A stretch of 64,000 bases of DNA from Mycolicibacterium litorale (GTDB lineage: Bacteria > Actinomycetota > Actinomycetes > Mycobacteriales > Mycobacteriaceae): contig NZ_AP023287.1 of assembly GCF_014218295.1 (NCBI RefSeq), positions 4,154,001-4,218,000 on the forward strand. Direction: 5' to 3'. Below the pieces are notes generated by a model. It was not told the DNA's origin. It made no database searches and worked only from the letters and a program-made list of their open reading frames with translations. The position numbers and the translations under genes are program-made. This document shows positions 51,074-59,203 of the stretch, in pieces; position 1 is the stretch's first letter, and every line of letters begins with the position of its first letter.

Positions 51074-51129
51074 CGAGGCTGCTGCCAGATCGTCGGTTGT
51101 GGATGAAACGCGATCTGTGAGCAGTTTCG
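51074..51129. repeat. Family B hairpin, right copy (upstream of DUF559 gene)
   Basis: Arms 51074-51092 and 51111-51129 pair over about 19 nt, with two G-U pairs and one 2-nt mismatch at the same place as in the left copy. The shared core CTGCTGCCAGATC is in the same orientation as at 50152-50164. The hairpin pair flanks the nuclease gene. Confidence 0.72.
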
Positions 51130-51153
51130 ACGCAACACCCCCGCACATGCAGA

Positions 51154-51182
51154 AAGCCCGGCACCTATCCGGTGCCGGGCTT
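51154..51182 (-). terminator. Intrinsic terminator of the Bax-inhibitor gene
   Basis: A perfect 12-bp stem (AAGCCCGGCACC and its complement) with a 5-nt loop, starting 13 nt after the gene's stop codon in the minus-strand direction. It is followed by TTTCTGC on that strand, a short U-rich tail. A typical factor-independent terminator. Confidence 0.85.
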
Positions 51183-51195
51183 CCCTCGAAGGCTG

Positions 51196-52044
51196 CTAGT
51201 CGTTCTGGAAGTAACTCAGCAGCCGCAGGATCTCCAGGTACAGCCAGACCAGGGTGACGGTCAGGCCGAGCGCGACGCCCCAGGCGGCCTTCTCCGGCGC
51301 GCCGGCGCGGATCATCTGGTCGGCGGCGTCGAAGTCGAGCAGGAAGCTGAACGCCGCGAGCGCGATGCAGACCAGCGAGAAGATGATCGCGATGCTGCCG
51401 CCGCTGCGCAGGCCCATGCCCTCGCCGCCGCCCACGCCGAACAGCGCGAGGACGAAGTTGCCGAGCATCAGGACCAGGACGCCGAACATGCCGGCGACGA
51501 TCATGCGGGTGAACTTCGGCGTCACCCGGATGGCGCCCGTCTTGTAGACGACGAGCATGCCGAAGAACACGCCGAGGGTGGCCAGCACCGCCTGGGTGAT
51601 CAGCGCACCGGCGCTACCGCCCGCGACGACGACGTTGCCGAACAGCCACGAGATCGCACCGAGGAACAGACCCTCGAGCGCCGCGTAGGTCAGCACGACG
51701 CCCGGGTTGTCCTGCTTGCGGCCGAACGTGGCGATCAGCACGACCACCAGGCCACCGAGGGCGCCGATCATCGTCAGCGGGCCGGCGAGGCCGGGGTTCA
51801 TGCCGGTCAGGAAGTAGGAGACGACGGCGACGGCCGACAGCACGGCCAGCGTGATGCCGGTCTTCGTGACGACGTCGTCGATGGTCATCGGCCGGGCGAC
51901 GCCGGTCTGCTCCGGGTACTGCGTCGTATACGGCTCGGCGTGTACCTGCTGGGCACCGTAGCCGGCGGCTCCGGTACCGAATGTCGCGTATCCGCCCTGC
52001 GTCTTCGGCAAGGAGCGGAATACCGGGTTGCTGCTCTCGCGCAC
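51196..52044 (-). CDS. Bax inhibitor-1 / YccA family membrane protein
   Basis: A 282-aa protein with ~60 soluble N-terminal residues and seven hydrophobic helices between ~68 and 275. The family pattern includes TYAALEGLFLGAISWLFG and the C-terminal Asp-rich FSFLLDFDAADQMIRAGAPE. Relatives act as pH-sensitive calcium leak channels. Equivalent to Rv1072 by position. The GTG at 52044 is the start; the interval to the divergent echA9 (about 168 nt) holds both promoters. Confidence 0.82.
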   Translation of the reverse strand: MRESSNPVFRSLPKTQGGYATFGTGAAGYGAQQVHAEPYTTQYPEQTGVARPMTIDDVVTKTGITLAVLSAVAVVSYFLTGMNPGLAGPLTMIGALGGLVVVLIATFGRKQDNPGVVLTYAALEGLFLGAISWLFGNVVVAGGSAGALITQAVLATLGVFFGMLVVYKTGAIRVTPKFTRMIVAGMFGVLVLMLGNFVLALFGVGGGEGMGLRSGGSIAIIFSLVCIALAAFSFLLDFDAADQMIRAGAPEKAAWGVALGLTVTLVWLYLEILRLLSYFQND

Positions 52045-52211
52045 CGTCGGGTCCTCTCATAGGTGGTTCGATGACGAACACACGGTCAACGATCGACGGT
52101 CCGGCGTGAGTTCCCGAAATCGAGTCAAGATCTCACAGGAACTTCCCAGGACGTCGAGCGAAACCTTACCCGTCGCGCGCAGCACATGGGCAACGATCTA
52201 GATTGCTTCCC

Positions 52212-53252
52212 GTGGCGGAAAACGAGGACGTCCTAGTAACTGTCGAGAACGGCGTCGGCCTCCTCACCCTGAACCGGCCGAAAGCCATCAACTCCCTGAC
52301 CCACGGCATGGTGACCGCGCTGGCGGACGCCCTGCACACCTGGGAGGGCGACGCCGACGTTCACACCGTGCTGCTCGACGGCGCGGGCGAGCGGGGGTTG
52401 TGCGCGGGCGGCGACGTCGTCGCGCTCTACCACAGCGCGAAGGCGGGCGGCGCCGAGGCGAGGCGATTCTGGTTCGAGGAGTACCAGCTCAACGCCTACA
52501 TCTCCCACTACCCGAAGCCGTATGTGGCGCTGATGGACGGCATCGTCATGGGCGGCGGCGTCGGCGTCAGCGCCCACGGCGGCGTCCGCGTGGTCACCGA
52601 TCGCACCAAGATGGCGATGCCCGAGGTCGGCATCGGCTTCATCCCCGACGTCGGCGGCACGTATCTGCTCTCACGCGCCCCCGGGCTGCTCGGCTACCAC
52701 GCCGCGCTGAGCGGCGCGCCGTTCTCCGGCGCCGACGCGATCGCCATGGGCTTCGCCGACCACTACGTCCCGCACGACCGGCTCGGCGACTTCCGGTCGG
52801 CGGTCATCGCCGACGGCGTCGACGCCGCGCTGGCCGCCCACACCGCCGAACCGCCCGCGAGCGATCTTGCCGCGCAACGCGAGTGGATCGACGAGTGCTA
52901 TGCGAGCGAGACCGTCGCCGACATCGTCGCCGCCCTACGCGCCCACGGCGCCGGCCCGGCCAACGACGCCGCCGACCTGATCGGCACCCGCTCCCCCGTC
53001 GCGGTGGCCGTCGCGCTGGAATCGATCCGCCGCGCCGCGAAACTCGACACACTGGAGGACGTGCTCCGCGACGAATACCGCGTCTCGTGCGCGTCGCTGC
53101 GTTCACACGACTTCGTCGAGGGCATCCGCGCCCAGCTCGTCGACAAGGACCGCAACCCCACGTGGTCGCACCGCTCCGTCGCCGACGTCACCCGCGCCGA
53201 CGTCGACGCCTACTTCGCACCCGCCGACCCCGAACTCACGTTCCCCGAATAG
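52212..53252 (+). CDS. echA9: 3-hydroxyisobutyryl-CoA hydrolase-type enoyl-CoA hydratase EchA9
   Basis: A crotonase-fold protein of 346 aa, longer than simple hydratases because of a C-terminal extension typical of 3-hydroxyisobutyryl-CoA hydrolases of valine catabolism. LCAGGDVVALY supplies the oxyanion hole, MDGIVMGGGVGVSAHGGVR the second, and PEVGIGFIPDVGGTYLLSR the acidic residue. The GTG at 52212 gives the same length as M. tuberculosis EchA9 (345 aa). echA8 follows after 30 nt. Confidence 0.87.
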   Translation: MAENEDVLVTVENGVGLLTLNRPKAINSLTHGMVTALADALHTWEGDADVHTVLLDGAGERGLCAGGDVVALYHSAKAGGAEARRFWFEEYQLNAYISHYPKPYVALMDGIVMGGGVGVSAHGGVRVVTDRTKMAMPEVGIGFIPDVGGTYLLSRAPGLLGYHAALSGAPFSGADAIAMGFADHYVPHDRLGDFRSAVIADGVDAALAAHTAEPPASDLAAQREWIDECYASETVADIVAALRAHGAGPANDAADLIGTRSPVAVAVALESIRRAAKLDTLEDVLRDEYRVSCASLRSHDFVEGIRAQLVDKDRNPTWSHRSVADVTRADVDAYFAPADPELTFPE

Positions 53253-53282
53253 GACCCGAGTAGGACCCGAGAAGGAGTAGCC

Positions 53283-54056
53283 ATGGATTACGAGACCATC
53301 CTCGTCACCCGCGACGGCCGGGTCGGCACGATCACGCTGAACCGGCCCAAGGCGCTCAACGCCCTCAACTCGCAGGTGATGACCGAAGTCACCACGGCCG
53401 CAGCCGAGTTCGACGCCGACGAGGGTATCGGCGCGATCGTCATCACCGGCAGTGAGAAGGCGTTCGCGGCGGGCGCGGACATCAAGGAGATGGCGAACCT
53501 GTCGTTCGCCGACGTCTTCGCCTCGGACTTCTTCGCACTGTGGGGCACGTTCGCCGCCACCCGCACCCCCACCATCGCCGCCGTCGCGGGCTACGCACTC
53601 GGCGGCGGGTGTGAGCTCGCGATGATGTGCGACATCCTCATCGCGGCCGACACCGCGAAGTTCGGGCAGCCCGAGATCAAACTCGGCGTGCTGCCGGGCA
53701 TGGGCGGCTCGCAGCGGCTGACCCGCGCGATCGGCAAGGCCAAGGCGATGGACCTGATCCTGACCGGCCGCACCATCGGCGCCGAGGAGGCCGAGCGCAG
53801 CGGCCTGGTGTCGCGCGTCGTGCCCGCCGACCGGCTGCTCGACGAGGCCAACGAGGTCGCCGCGACGATCGCGGGCATGTCGCGCAACGCATCCCGCATG
53901 GCCAAGGAGGCGGTCAACCGCGCCTTCGAGTCCACGCTCACCGAGGGCCTGCTCTACGAGCGCCGGCTGTTCCACTCCGCCTTCGCCACCGAGGACCAGA
54001 AGGAGGGTATGGCGGCGTTCAGCGAGAAGCGCCCCGCCACCTTCACCCATCGCTAA
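53283..54056 (+). CDS. echA8: Enoyl-CoA hydratase EchA8
   Basis: A short-chain enoyl-CoA hydratase of 257 aa that hydrates trans-2-enoyl-CoA. Oxyanion-hole segments [15 protein letters not shown] and [15 protein letters not shown] are visible, with the catalytic glutamates in [21 protein letters not shown] and [17 protein letters not shown]. EchA8 (Rv1070c) is a reported drug target in mycobacteria. GAAGGAG precedes the ATG. A membrane alpha/beta hydrolase gene follows after 9 nt, probably in the same transcript. Confidence 0.92.
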   Translation: MDYETILVTRDGRVGTITLNRPKALNALNSQVMTEVTTAAAEFDADEGIGAIVITGSEKAFAAGADIKEMANLSFADVFASDFFALWGTFAATRTPTIAAVAGYALGGGCELAMMCDILIAADTAKFGQPEIKLGVLPGMGGSQRLTRAIGKAKAMDLILTGRTIGAEEAERSGLVSRVVPADRLLDEANEVAATIAGMSRNASRMAKEAVNRAFESTLTEGLLYERRLFHSAFATEDQKEGMAAFSEKRPATFTHR

Positions 54057-54065
54057 TCTGCACGG

Positions 54066-55763
54066 GTGAGCGATACCGCGGAGGTCATCGAGCAGACGCC
54101 GCCGCAGGACCGGCCACCGCCGAAGCGGGCGTGGTGGCTGCGCCACTACACGTTCTTCGGCACGGCCGTCGGCCTGGTGTTCGTGTGGTTCTCGCTCACC
54201 CCGTCACTGCTGCCGCGCGGCCCGCTGTTCCAGGCTCTGGTCAGCGGCGGCGCGGGCGCGGCCGGCTACGGCATCGGCGTCTTCGCGGTGTGGCTGGTGC
54301 GCTACATGTTGTCGAGGGACACCAGCCCCGCGGCACCGCGCTGGGCGTGGGTGGCGCTGGTCCTGGTCGGCGTCGTCGGCCAGGTGCTGATGGTCGTCTA
54401 CTTCCATGTGTGGCAGGACCAGATCCGCGACCTGATGGGTGTGCCGCGGATGCGGTTCTGGGACCATCCGCTGACCGCGGTGCTGGCGATCGTCGTGCTT
54501 TTCGCGCTCGTGGAGGTGGGCCAGCAGATCCGCCTCCTGGTGCGGTTTTTGGTCCGCCAGCTCGATCGCGTTGCGCCGCCACGGGTTTCGGCGGTGGTCG
54601 TGGTGGCGCTGCTGCTGGCGCTGACCATCGCGCTGCTCAACGGTGTCGTCGTCCGGGTCGCCATGAACGCGATCAACAACACCTTCGAGACGGTCAACGA
54701 CGAGACGGACCCGGACACGCCCGCACCGGTCAGCGTCTTGCGCTCCGGCGGTCCGCAGTCGCTGGTCAGCTGGGAGGCGCTGGGCCATCAGGGCCGCATC
54801 TTCGTCGCCGGCGGCCCGACGGTACCCGAGCTGAGCGCGTTCAACGGTGCGCCCGCCGTCGAGCCGATCCGCGCGTACGCCGGCCTGCATTCGGCCGACG
54901 GCATCCGCGCGACCGCCCGCCTCGCCGCCCAGGAGCTGTTGCGCACGGGCGGGCTGGCCCGCGACGTCGTCGCCGTCGCGACCACCACCGGTACGGGCTG
55001 GATCAACGAGGCGGAGGCCTCGGCGCTGGAGTACATGTTCAACGGCGACACCGCGATCGTGTCGATGCAGTACTCCTTCCTGCCCAGCTGGCTGTCGTTC
55101 CTCGTCGACCGGGAGAACGCCAGGCAGGCCGGGCAGGCCTTGTTCGAGGCCGTCGACGAACTCGTGCGCGCGATGCCCGAAGCCCAGCGTCCCCGCCTCG
55201 TCGTGTTCGGCGAGAGCCTGGGGTCGTTCGGCGGCGAGGCGCCGTTCCTGGCGCTCAACAACCTGATCGCCCGCACCGACGGCGCGCTGTTCTCGGGGCC
55301 GACGTTCAACAACACGATCTGGAACGACCTGACACGCCAGCGCGACCCCGGGTCACCGCAGTGGCTGCCGATCTACGACGACGGTGAGAACGTCCGGTTC
55401 GTGGCCCGCCCCGACGATCTGAACCGGCCCGACAAGCCTTGGGGCACACCGCGGGTGGTGTACCTGCAGCACGCCTCGGATCCGATCGCGTGGTGGGATC
55501 CCGACCTGCTGTTCGCCCGGCCGGACTGGCTCGAGGAGCCGCCGGGTTACGACCGGACCGCCCGGATGAAGTGGATCCCGGTGGTGACGTTCCTGCAGGT
55601 GTCGGCGGACATGGCGGTCGCGGTCGACGTTCCCGACGGGCACGGTCACCGCTACGTCAAGGCGGTCGCCAACGGCTGGGCGGCGGTGCTGCAGCCGCCG
55701 GGCTGGACGCCGGACAAGACCGAACGCCTGCGGCCGCTGCTGCACGCCGACGAGAACAGTTAG
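54066..55763 (+). CDS. Membrane-embedded alpha/beta hydrolase (Rv1069c-like)
   Basis: A 565-aa protein. The N-terminal ~220 residues contain about five membrane helices (GTAVGLVFVWFSLTPSLL to VVVVALLLALTIALLN). The C-terminal ~340 residues are an alpha/beta-hydrolase domain with the nucleophile elbow in VVFGESLGSFGGEAP (Ser near residue 385). A candidate catalytic Asp is in LQHASDPIAWWDP and a His in the last 40 residues. Likely acts on lipid substrates at the membrane; no substrate is known. GTG start. It overlaps the convergent rhodanese gene by 4 nt. Confidence 0.83.
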   Translation: MSDTAEVIEQTPPQDRPPPKRAWWLRHYTFFGTAVGLVFVWFSLTPSLLPRGPLFQALVSGGAGAAGYGIGVFAVWLVRYMLSRDTSPAAPRWAWVALVLVGVVGQVLMVVYFHVWQDQIRDLMGVPRMRFWDHPLTAVLAIVVLFALVEVGQQIRLLVRFLVRQLDRVAPPRVSAVVVVALLLALTIALLNGVVVRVAMNAINNTFETVNDETDPDTPAPVSVLRSGGPQSLVSWEALGHQGRIFVAGGPTVPELSAFNGAPAVEPIRAYAGLHSADGIRATARLAAQELLRTGGLARDVVAVATTTGTGWINEAEASALEYMFNGDTAIVSMQYSFLPSWLSFLVDRENARQAGQALFEAVDELVRAMPEAQRPRLVVFGESLGSFGGEAPFLALNNLIARTDGALFSGPTFNNTIWNDLTRQRDPGSPQWLPIYDDGENVRFVARPDDLNRPDKPWGTPRVVYLQHASDPIAWWDPDLLFARPDWLEEPPGYDRTARMKWIPVVTFLQVSADMAVAVDVPDGHGHRYVKAVANGWAAVLQPPGWTPDKTERLRPLLHADENS

Positions 55764-56134
55764 GCCAGCACGCCTTCGGCCTTGAGTGCGTGGTAGCCGC
55801 CGATGACGTCGGTCGCGCGGTGCAGTCCCAGGTCGAGCAGCGACGCGGCCGCCAGGCTCGAGGTGTAGCCCTCCGAGCACAGCACCACCCACTCGACGTC
55901 GTCGCCGACGGCCTGCGGGATCCGGGCGTCGCTGGTCGGATCGCACCGCCACTCCAGCACGTTGCGCTCGATCACCAGGGCGGCGGGCACCTCGCCTTCG
56001 CGGTCGCGTTGGTCCTGCGGACGGATGTCGACGAGCAGCGCACCGCGTTCGAGCGCGGCGGGCACCTCGGCCGCAGGCATCCGCCGCAGACGGGCCCGCG
56101 CGGCGTCGAGCACCCGGTCGATGCGACTGGCCAT
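55760..56134 (-). CDS. Rhodanese-like sulfurtransferase
   Basis: A 124-aa single-domain rhodanese. The active-site Cys is in VVLCSEGYTSSLAA (CSEGYTS, near residue 86), preceded by LLVDIRPQDQRDREGEVP. The loop of six residues after the Cys fits rhodaneses rather than Cdc25 phosphatases. It starts one base after the cysteine dioxygenase stop, so the two are coupled: the dioxygenase makes cysteine sulfinate, and the rhodanese handles sulfane sulfur. Equivalent to Rv1066. Confidence 0.87.
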   Translation of the reverse strand: MASRIDRVLDAARARLRRMPAAEVPAALERGALLVDIRPQDQRDREGEVPAALVIERNVLEWRCDPTSDARIPQAVGDDVEWVVLCSEGYTSSLAAASLLDLGLHRATDVIGGYHALKAEGVLA

Positions 56135-56135
56135 G

Positions 56136-56690
56136 TCAGCCCTCCGGCGTGTCGGTGAGTTCGGTTCGGCTGCGGCGCAACGTCTCCCGCTCGGTCACCT
56201 CGTAGAACGACATCGCGGTCAACGGCGGCGAGTATGCGTGCACGCTCAACGTGGGGCCGCCCGTCGGGTCCGGCGCCCACACCACGTCGTGCACCCAGCC
56301 GAGCGGGAACGCGGCCTGATCGCCGGCCGCGAGCCGACGGCGCCGTAAACCGTCTCCGTCCCAACGGGTCTCGGACAGTGCACCCGACAGCACGGTCAAC
56401 GCGCCGAGCGATCCGCCGTGGTCGTGCAGCTCGGTCGACCGGTCGGGCACCCAACTGATCAGCCAGATGTCGAGTTCGTCGTCGCCGTGGAGCCGGGTGT
56501 ACCAGCGGTCGTCACGGGGCAGGCCGCCGCGCGGCAGCAGATGGTCGAAGCGCCCGCTGAGCACGTCGTCGGCACCGCGATCGGTGGCGTGCAGCAGGTC
56601 GGGAAGACGCAACCGGGTGGGCGCCGAGACGGCGGGCGCGGGCAGGGCGGACGACGACGACGAAAGAGCGGACAGGGCGGGTACTGACAT
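56136..56690 (-). CDS. Cysteine dioxygenase-type cupin
   Basis: A cupin of 184 aa. The iron ligands are in ELHDHGGSLGALTVLSG (two His) and a third His in PLGWVHDVVWAP or the downstream strand. The substrate Arg is suggested by DRWYTRLHGDDELDIW. The N-terminal ~25 residues are Ser/Ala/Pro-rich and probably disordered. The family oxidises cysteine to cysteine sulfinate. Equivalent to Rv1065. A cysteine-degrading pair next to metB/cbs sulfur genes is consistent. Confidence 0.82.
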   Translation of the reverse strand: MSVPALSALSSSSSALPAPAVSAPTRLRLPDLLHATDRGADDVLSGRFDHLLPRGGLPRDDRWYTRLHGDDELDIWLISWVPDRSTELHDHGGSLGALTVLSGALSETRWDGDGLRRRRLAAGDQAAFPLGWVHDVVWAPDPTGGPTLSVHAYSPPLTAMSFYEVTERETLRRSRTELTDTPEG

Positions 56691-56802
56691 GACGGGGCTC
56701 CAGAGAGGACGGACGAGGTCGGGGGGTGGGCGTCAGGCCCGACAACACTCCGCAACCACGGTCCGCTCCATCACGCCGGCCAGTGTTGCATAGATTGACC
56801 CC

Positions 56803-57258
56803 ATGCGCAGGTGCCTTTCCCGCCTCATCGTCGCGGTCGCCGTCGCCGGCGGCGTCGGCCTCGCCGGCTGTTCCACGGGCGGCGACGACGCCGCCGAATC
56901 GTCGTCGCCGCAGGTCACGACGACGTCCCCCACGACGACGTCCCCCACGACGACGTCCCCGCGCAGCGCCGCACCAGGTCAGGTGGGCACCACGCCGGAC
57001 GGGGTGACGACGGCGGTGGGCGCCCCGGCGCAGTCCACCGAGGAGGAGTACTTCCAGGCCTGCAATGCGGCCAGGACGTGGATGGCCGAGCGTGGCGGTG
57101 ACCTCAAAGCCCAGGTGGAGCCGTATCTCGCCGAGATCCAGAAGACGGATGCGCCCGGTCCGGGCACGTTCGGCACTCCGTGGTCGCAGCTGGAGCCGGC
57201 GCGTCAGGCGGCCGTGATCGTCGCCGTGGAGGCGGCCGCCGACGAACTGTGCGGGTGA
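56803..57258 (+). CDS. lpqV: Lipoprotein LpqV
   Basis: A 151-aa lipoprotein. Signal peptide residues 1-22 (RLIVAVAVAGGVGLAGC) end in the lipobox LAGC, with Cys23 acylated. A Thr/Ser/Pro linker with three TTTSP repeats follows, then a mature domain with EEEYFQACNAARTWMAERGGD and a C-terminal Cys pair (C62-type and ELCG end) that could form a disulfide. Equivalent to Rv1064c. Function unknown; export to the envelope is supported. Confidence 0.88.
   Translation: MRRCLSRLIVAVAVAGGVGLAGCSTGGDDAAESSSPQVTTTSPTTTSPTTTSPRSAAPGQVGTTPDGVTTAVGAPAQSTEEEYFQACNAARTWMAERGGDLKAQVEPYLAEIQKTDAPGPGTFGTPWSQLEPARQAAVIVAVEAAADELCG
56917..56960 (+). repeat. 15-bp tandem repeat in lpqV
   Basis: The unit ACGACGACGTCCCCC occurs 2.9 times in frame and encodes the TTSPT linker repeats. 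Repeat number may vary between strains and would change linker length without breaking the frame. Confidence 0.85.
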
Positions 57259-57300
57259 TTTGGAATCACGGTGCGCCGAAGCCCGGCGCAGAATGACCTC

Positions 57301-58335
57301 ATGAGCAAACGCGTCGCTCTGGTTCTCGGAAGTGGCGGTGCGCGGGGGTACGCCCACATCGGCGTCATCCACGAACTCCAGGACCGCGGCTACGAGATCG
57401 TCGGCATCTCGGGCTCGTCGATGGGTGCGCTGGTGGGCGGCCTGCAGGCGGCGGACAAGCTCGACGAGTACGCCGAGTGGGCCAAATCGCTGACCCAGCG
57501 CGCGGTGCTGCGCCTGCTCGACCCCTCACTCACCGCGCCCGGTGTGCTGCGGGCGGAGAAGATCCTCGACGCGGTGCGCGAGGTCCTCGGGGAGGTGCGC
57601 ATCGAGGACCTGCCGGTGCCGTACACGGCCGTCACGACGGATCTGATCGCCGGCCGGTCGGTGTGGCTGCAGCGCGGACCCGTGGACGCGGCGATCCGGG
57701 CGTCGATCGCGATCCCCGGGGTCATCACCCCGCACGTTCTCGACGGCCGGTTACTCGCCGACGGCGGCATCCTCGATCCGTTACCGATGGCGCCGGTCGC
57801 CGCGGTCAACGCCGACCTGACGATCGCGGTGAGTCTCGGCGGCAGCGAGGCCGGCGGCACCGAGCCCGGCGACGGCGAGGCCGGTGCGACGGCGGACTGG
57901 CTGAACCGCTTGTTGCGCAGCACCTCGGCGCTGCTGGACTCGAAGTCCGCGCGGGCGGTGCTCGACACCCCGGCGGTGCGGTCGATGCTCAACCGCTTCG
58001 GCACCGCGGGCGACGACGTCGCCGAGGAGCCGGCGGATCCGGCCGAATCCGACAGCAGCGCCGAACAACTCGTCGACTCCGCCAAGGAGGTGGCGGTGCC
58101 CAGGCTCGGCAGCTTCGAGGTGATGAACCGCACCATCGACATCGCCCAGGCGGCGCTGGCCCGGCACACGCTGGCCGCCTATCCGCCCGATCTGCTCATC
58201 GAGGTGCCCCGATCCGCTTGCCGCAGCCTGGACTTCCACCGCGCCGCCGAAGTGATCGATGTGGGCAGGGAGCTGGCGGTCCAGGCGCTCGACCAGTTCG
58301 AGCAGCCGGAGTTCATCCCGCTACTGCAGCCCTGA
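57301..58335 (+). CDS. Patatin-like phospholipase, RssA type
   Basis: A serine esterase of 344 aa. The oxyanion motif GSGGARG is at residues ~10-16, the nucleophile in GISGSSMGALVGG near 42 and the catalytic Asp in LLADGGILDP near 156, a Ser-Asp dyad. An insert of about 60 residues (~180-250) is acidic and disordered. Equivalent to Rv1063c. The ATG at 57301 is chosen; the frame opens 30 nt earlier without conservation. It overlaps the convergent second patatin by 15 nt. Confidence 0.87.
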   Translation: MSKRVALVLGSGGARGYAHIGVIHELQDRGYEIVGISGSSMGALVGGLQAADKLDEYAEWAKSLTQRAVLRLLDPSLTAPGVLRAEKILDAVREVLGEVRIEDLPVPYTAVTTDLIAGRSVWLQRGPVDAAIRASIAIPGVITPHVLDGRLLADGGILDPLPMAPVAAVNADLTIAVSLGGSEAGGTEPGDGEAGATADWLNRLLRSTSALLDSKSARAVLDTPAVRSMLNRFGTAGDDVAEEPADPAESDSSAEQLVDSAKEVAVPRLGSFEVMNRTIDIAQAALARHTLAAYPPDLLIEVPRSACRSLDFHRAAEVIDVGRELAVQALDQFEQPEFIPLLQP

Positions 58336-59181
58336 CAGGAAGGCGGCGACGTCGGCGGCGACCCGCCTGCCCTGCGCCCGACCGGCCCGCGCCGACGGTA
58401 TCCGGCACGCCGGGTCGAGCGGGTTCGGCCCGAACGCGGCCAGAGCCTCGTCGTCGGCGAAGACACCGAACGCGGGGGCGCTGAAGCCGTCGACCTCCGC
58501 GACGGCCCCACTGCCGAACGGGGACGGCGAGTTTCGGCCGGACGGGACGAGCACGACCGCGCCGTCGCAATCGGAGGCGACCGACATGTTGACGGTGCTG
58601 CCCACCCCGCCGTCCATGAAGCGCCGGTCCCCGATCGTCACCGGCGGCCACACCCCCGGCACGGCACAACTCGCGGCGACCGCGTCGACCAGGCCGACGC
58701 CCGACGACCGGTCGAACGCGACCAGTTCGCCGGTGGCGGTGTCGATCGCCGTCACCCGCAGGTCGCGGTCGGGCCAGTCGTGGCTGGGCAACCGCTGTTC
58801 GATCACCGCCCGGCGCACGCCCTCGGCGACAGTCGGTGTGGACAGCGCGATTTCACCGATGCGCTGCAGCTTCTGTCTGGGCGTCGCGGCGGGATCGCTC
58901 AGGGCGGCGAGGAAGACGCCGGTGATGGTGTCGATGCTCACGCCCGGGTCGATCTCGCCCGACGTCGCCGCGAGCTGCCGCTCGTAGAGCTGCTCGATGC
59001 CGAGGCCGCTGCCCAGTTGGGCGGCCACCGTCGAGCCCGCGGACGTGCCCACCAGGATCTCCGCGCCCAGCAGGGCCCGGGCGGCTTCGGGTGCCTCGTC
59101 GGCGATACCGCACAGCACCCCGGTCTCCCATGCGATGCCCGCGATTCCCCCGCCGGCCAGCACCAGTGCTCGCTTCGTCAC
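58321..59181 (-). CDS. Patatin-like phospholipase (Rv1062-like)
   Basis: A 286-aa patatin with oxyanion motif AGGGIAG at residues ~9-15, nucleophile in LVGTSAGSTVAAQ (GTSAG, ~residue 47) and DGGVGSTVN bearing the catalytic Asp near 190. It is more distant from the RssA-type protein next door than expected for a tandem duplicate. GTG start at 59181. It and the histidine kinase gene upstream are on the same strand, 22 nt apart, which may link the kinase to lipid hydrolysis. Confidence 0.86.
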   Translation of the reverse strand: MTKRALVLAGGGIAGIAWETGVLCGIADEAPEAARALLGAEILVGTSAGSTVAAQLGSGLGIEQLYERQLAATSGEIDPGVSIDTITGVFLAALSDPAATPRQKLQRIGEIALSTPTVAEGVRRAVIEQRLPSHDWPDRDLRVTAIDTATGELVAFDRSSGVGLVDAVAASCAVPGVWPPVTIGDRRFMDGGVGSTVNMSVASDCDGAVVLVPSGRNSPSPFGSGAVAEVDGFSAPAFGVFADDEALAAFGPNPLDPACRIPSARAGRAQGRRVAADVAAFLSGLQ

Positions 59182-59203
59182 ACCCCGCAGTCTTGCAGGC
59201 CGG

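Noticed and set aside
52125..52165. CRP-type site upstream of echA9
   Set aside because: Only one half-site (TGTGA) is visible and the second half does not match TCACA.
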